Source: Kofleriaceae bacterium (lineage in GTDB: Bacteria > Myxococcota_A > Polyangia > Haliangiales > Haliangiaceae). From it: a DNA stretch of 13,599 bases. Below the pieces are notes generated by a model. It worked only from the letters and a program-made list of their open reading frames with translations. It did no database searches and was not told the DNA's origin. The stretch's first letter is position 1, and every line of letters starts with the position of its first letter. Below, piece by piece: positions 13,559 to 13,599 of the stretch. The position numbers and the translations under genes are program-made. The stretch covers positions 1 through 13,599 of the forward strand of contig JAHEAK010000066.1 of the NCBI GenBank assembly GCA_024642805.1. The letters run 5' to 3'.

Positions 13559-13599
13559 TGAATCCCGAGGTGGACTTTGGTCGCATCGATATCGATGGC
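13555..13599 (+). CDS. Start of a third gene in the thioesterase operon (truncated by window edge)
   Basis: An ATG at 13555 overlaps the stop of thioesterase 2 as ATGA and opens a frame to the window edge, reading MMNPEVDFGRIDIDG. A second ATG at 13558 is an equally possible start. Only 15 codons are visible, so no family can be named. The overlap pattern, the same as at 13115, is the main reason to call it a gene. Confidence 0.5.
   Translation, partial: MMNPEVDFGRIDIDG

Overview
The window is a GC-rich, gene-dense piece of a bacterial chromosome. The style points to Myxococcota or a related deltaproteobacterial lineage. The signs are seven predicted lipoproteins, most with an ACGG-type lipobox, a Hanks-type kinase with the HRDVSPGN loop fused to a DUF4388/PATAN-like module, a VWA lipoprotein with an Asp/Asn/Gly-rich linker, and a TolB-like/TPR sensor protein. 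No RNA gene, CRISPR array, insertion sequence or phage gene was seen, and no gene-free stretch exceeds 300 bases. The lineage is an inference from protein style, not from a marker gene.

Layout. (1) Bases 1-2743, + strand: the C-terminal part of a membrane-anchored TolB-like/TPR protein cut by the left edge, then a lipoprotein with a cytochrome P460-type domain. (2) 2837-3508, - strand: a His/Met-rich, probably metal-binding lipoprotein, convergent with the P460 gene across a perfect 9-bp hairpin. (3) 3614-5694, + strand: yggS (PLP homeostasis protein) and mltA (lytic transglycosylase lipoprotein). (4) 5808-8149, + strand: a CAP/SCP-domain lipoprotein, then two tandem coiled-coil lipoproteins that look like diverged paralogs. 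(5) 8198-10084, + strand: a Ser/Thr kinase with a C-terminal DUF4388-like module. (6) 10085-11330, - strand: arfB (ribosome rescue) followed by a patatin-like hydrolase, whose stop codon abuts the kinase stop with no base between. (7) 11516-12589, + strand: a VWA-domain lipoprotein. (8) 12660 to the right edge, + strand: two different PaaI-type hotdog thioesterases and the start of a third gene, linked by two 4-base ATGA overlaps.

How the genes may work together. The theme is the cell envelope: peptidoglycan cleavage (MltA), secreted or surface lipoproteins (CAP, VWA, the coiled-coil pair), and metal or heme proteins facing the periplasm (P460 and the His/Met-rich protein). The kinase next to the coiled-coil pair is presumably cytoplasmic, so a direct kinase-substrate link to mature lipoproteins is not expected. 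The best candidates for something undescribed are the coiled-coil lipoprotein pair (6567-8149) and the P460/His-Met-rich lipoprotein neighbourhood. Neither proves a new system from sequence alone.
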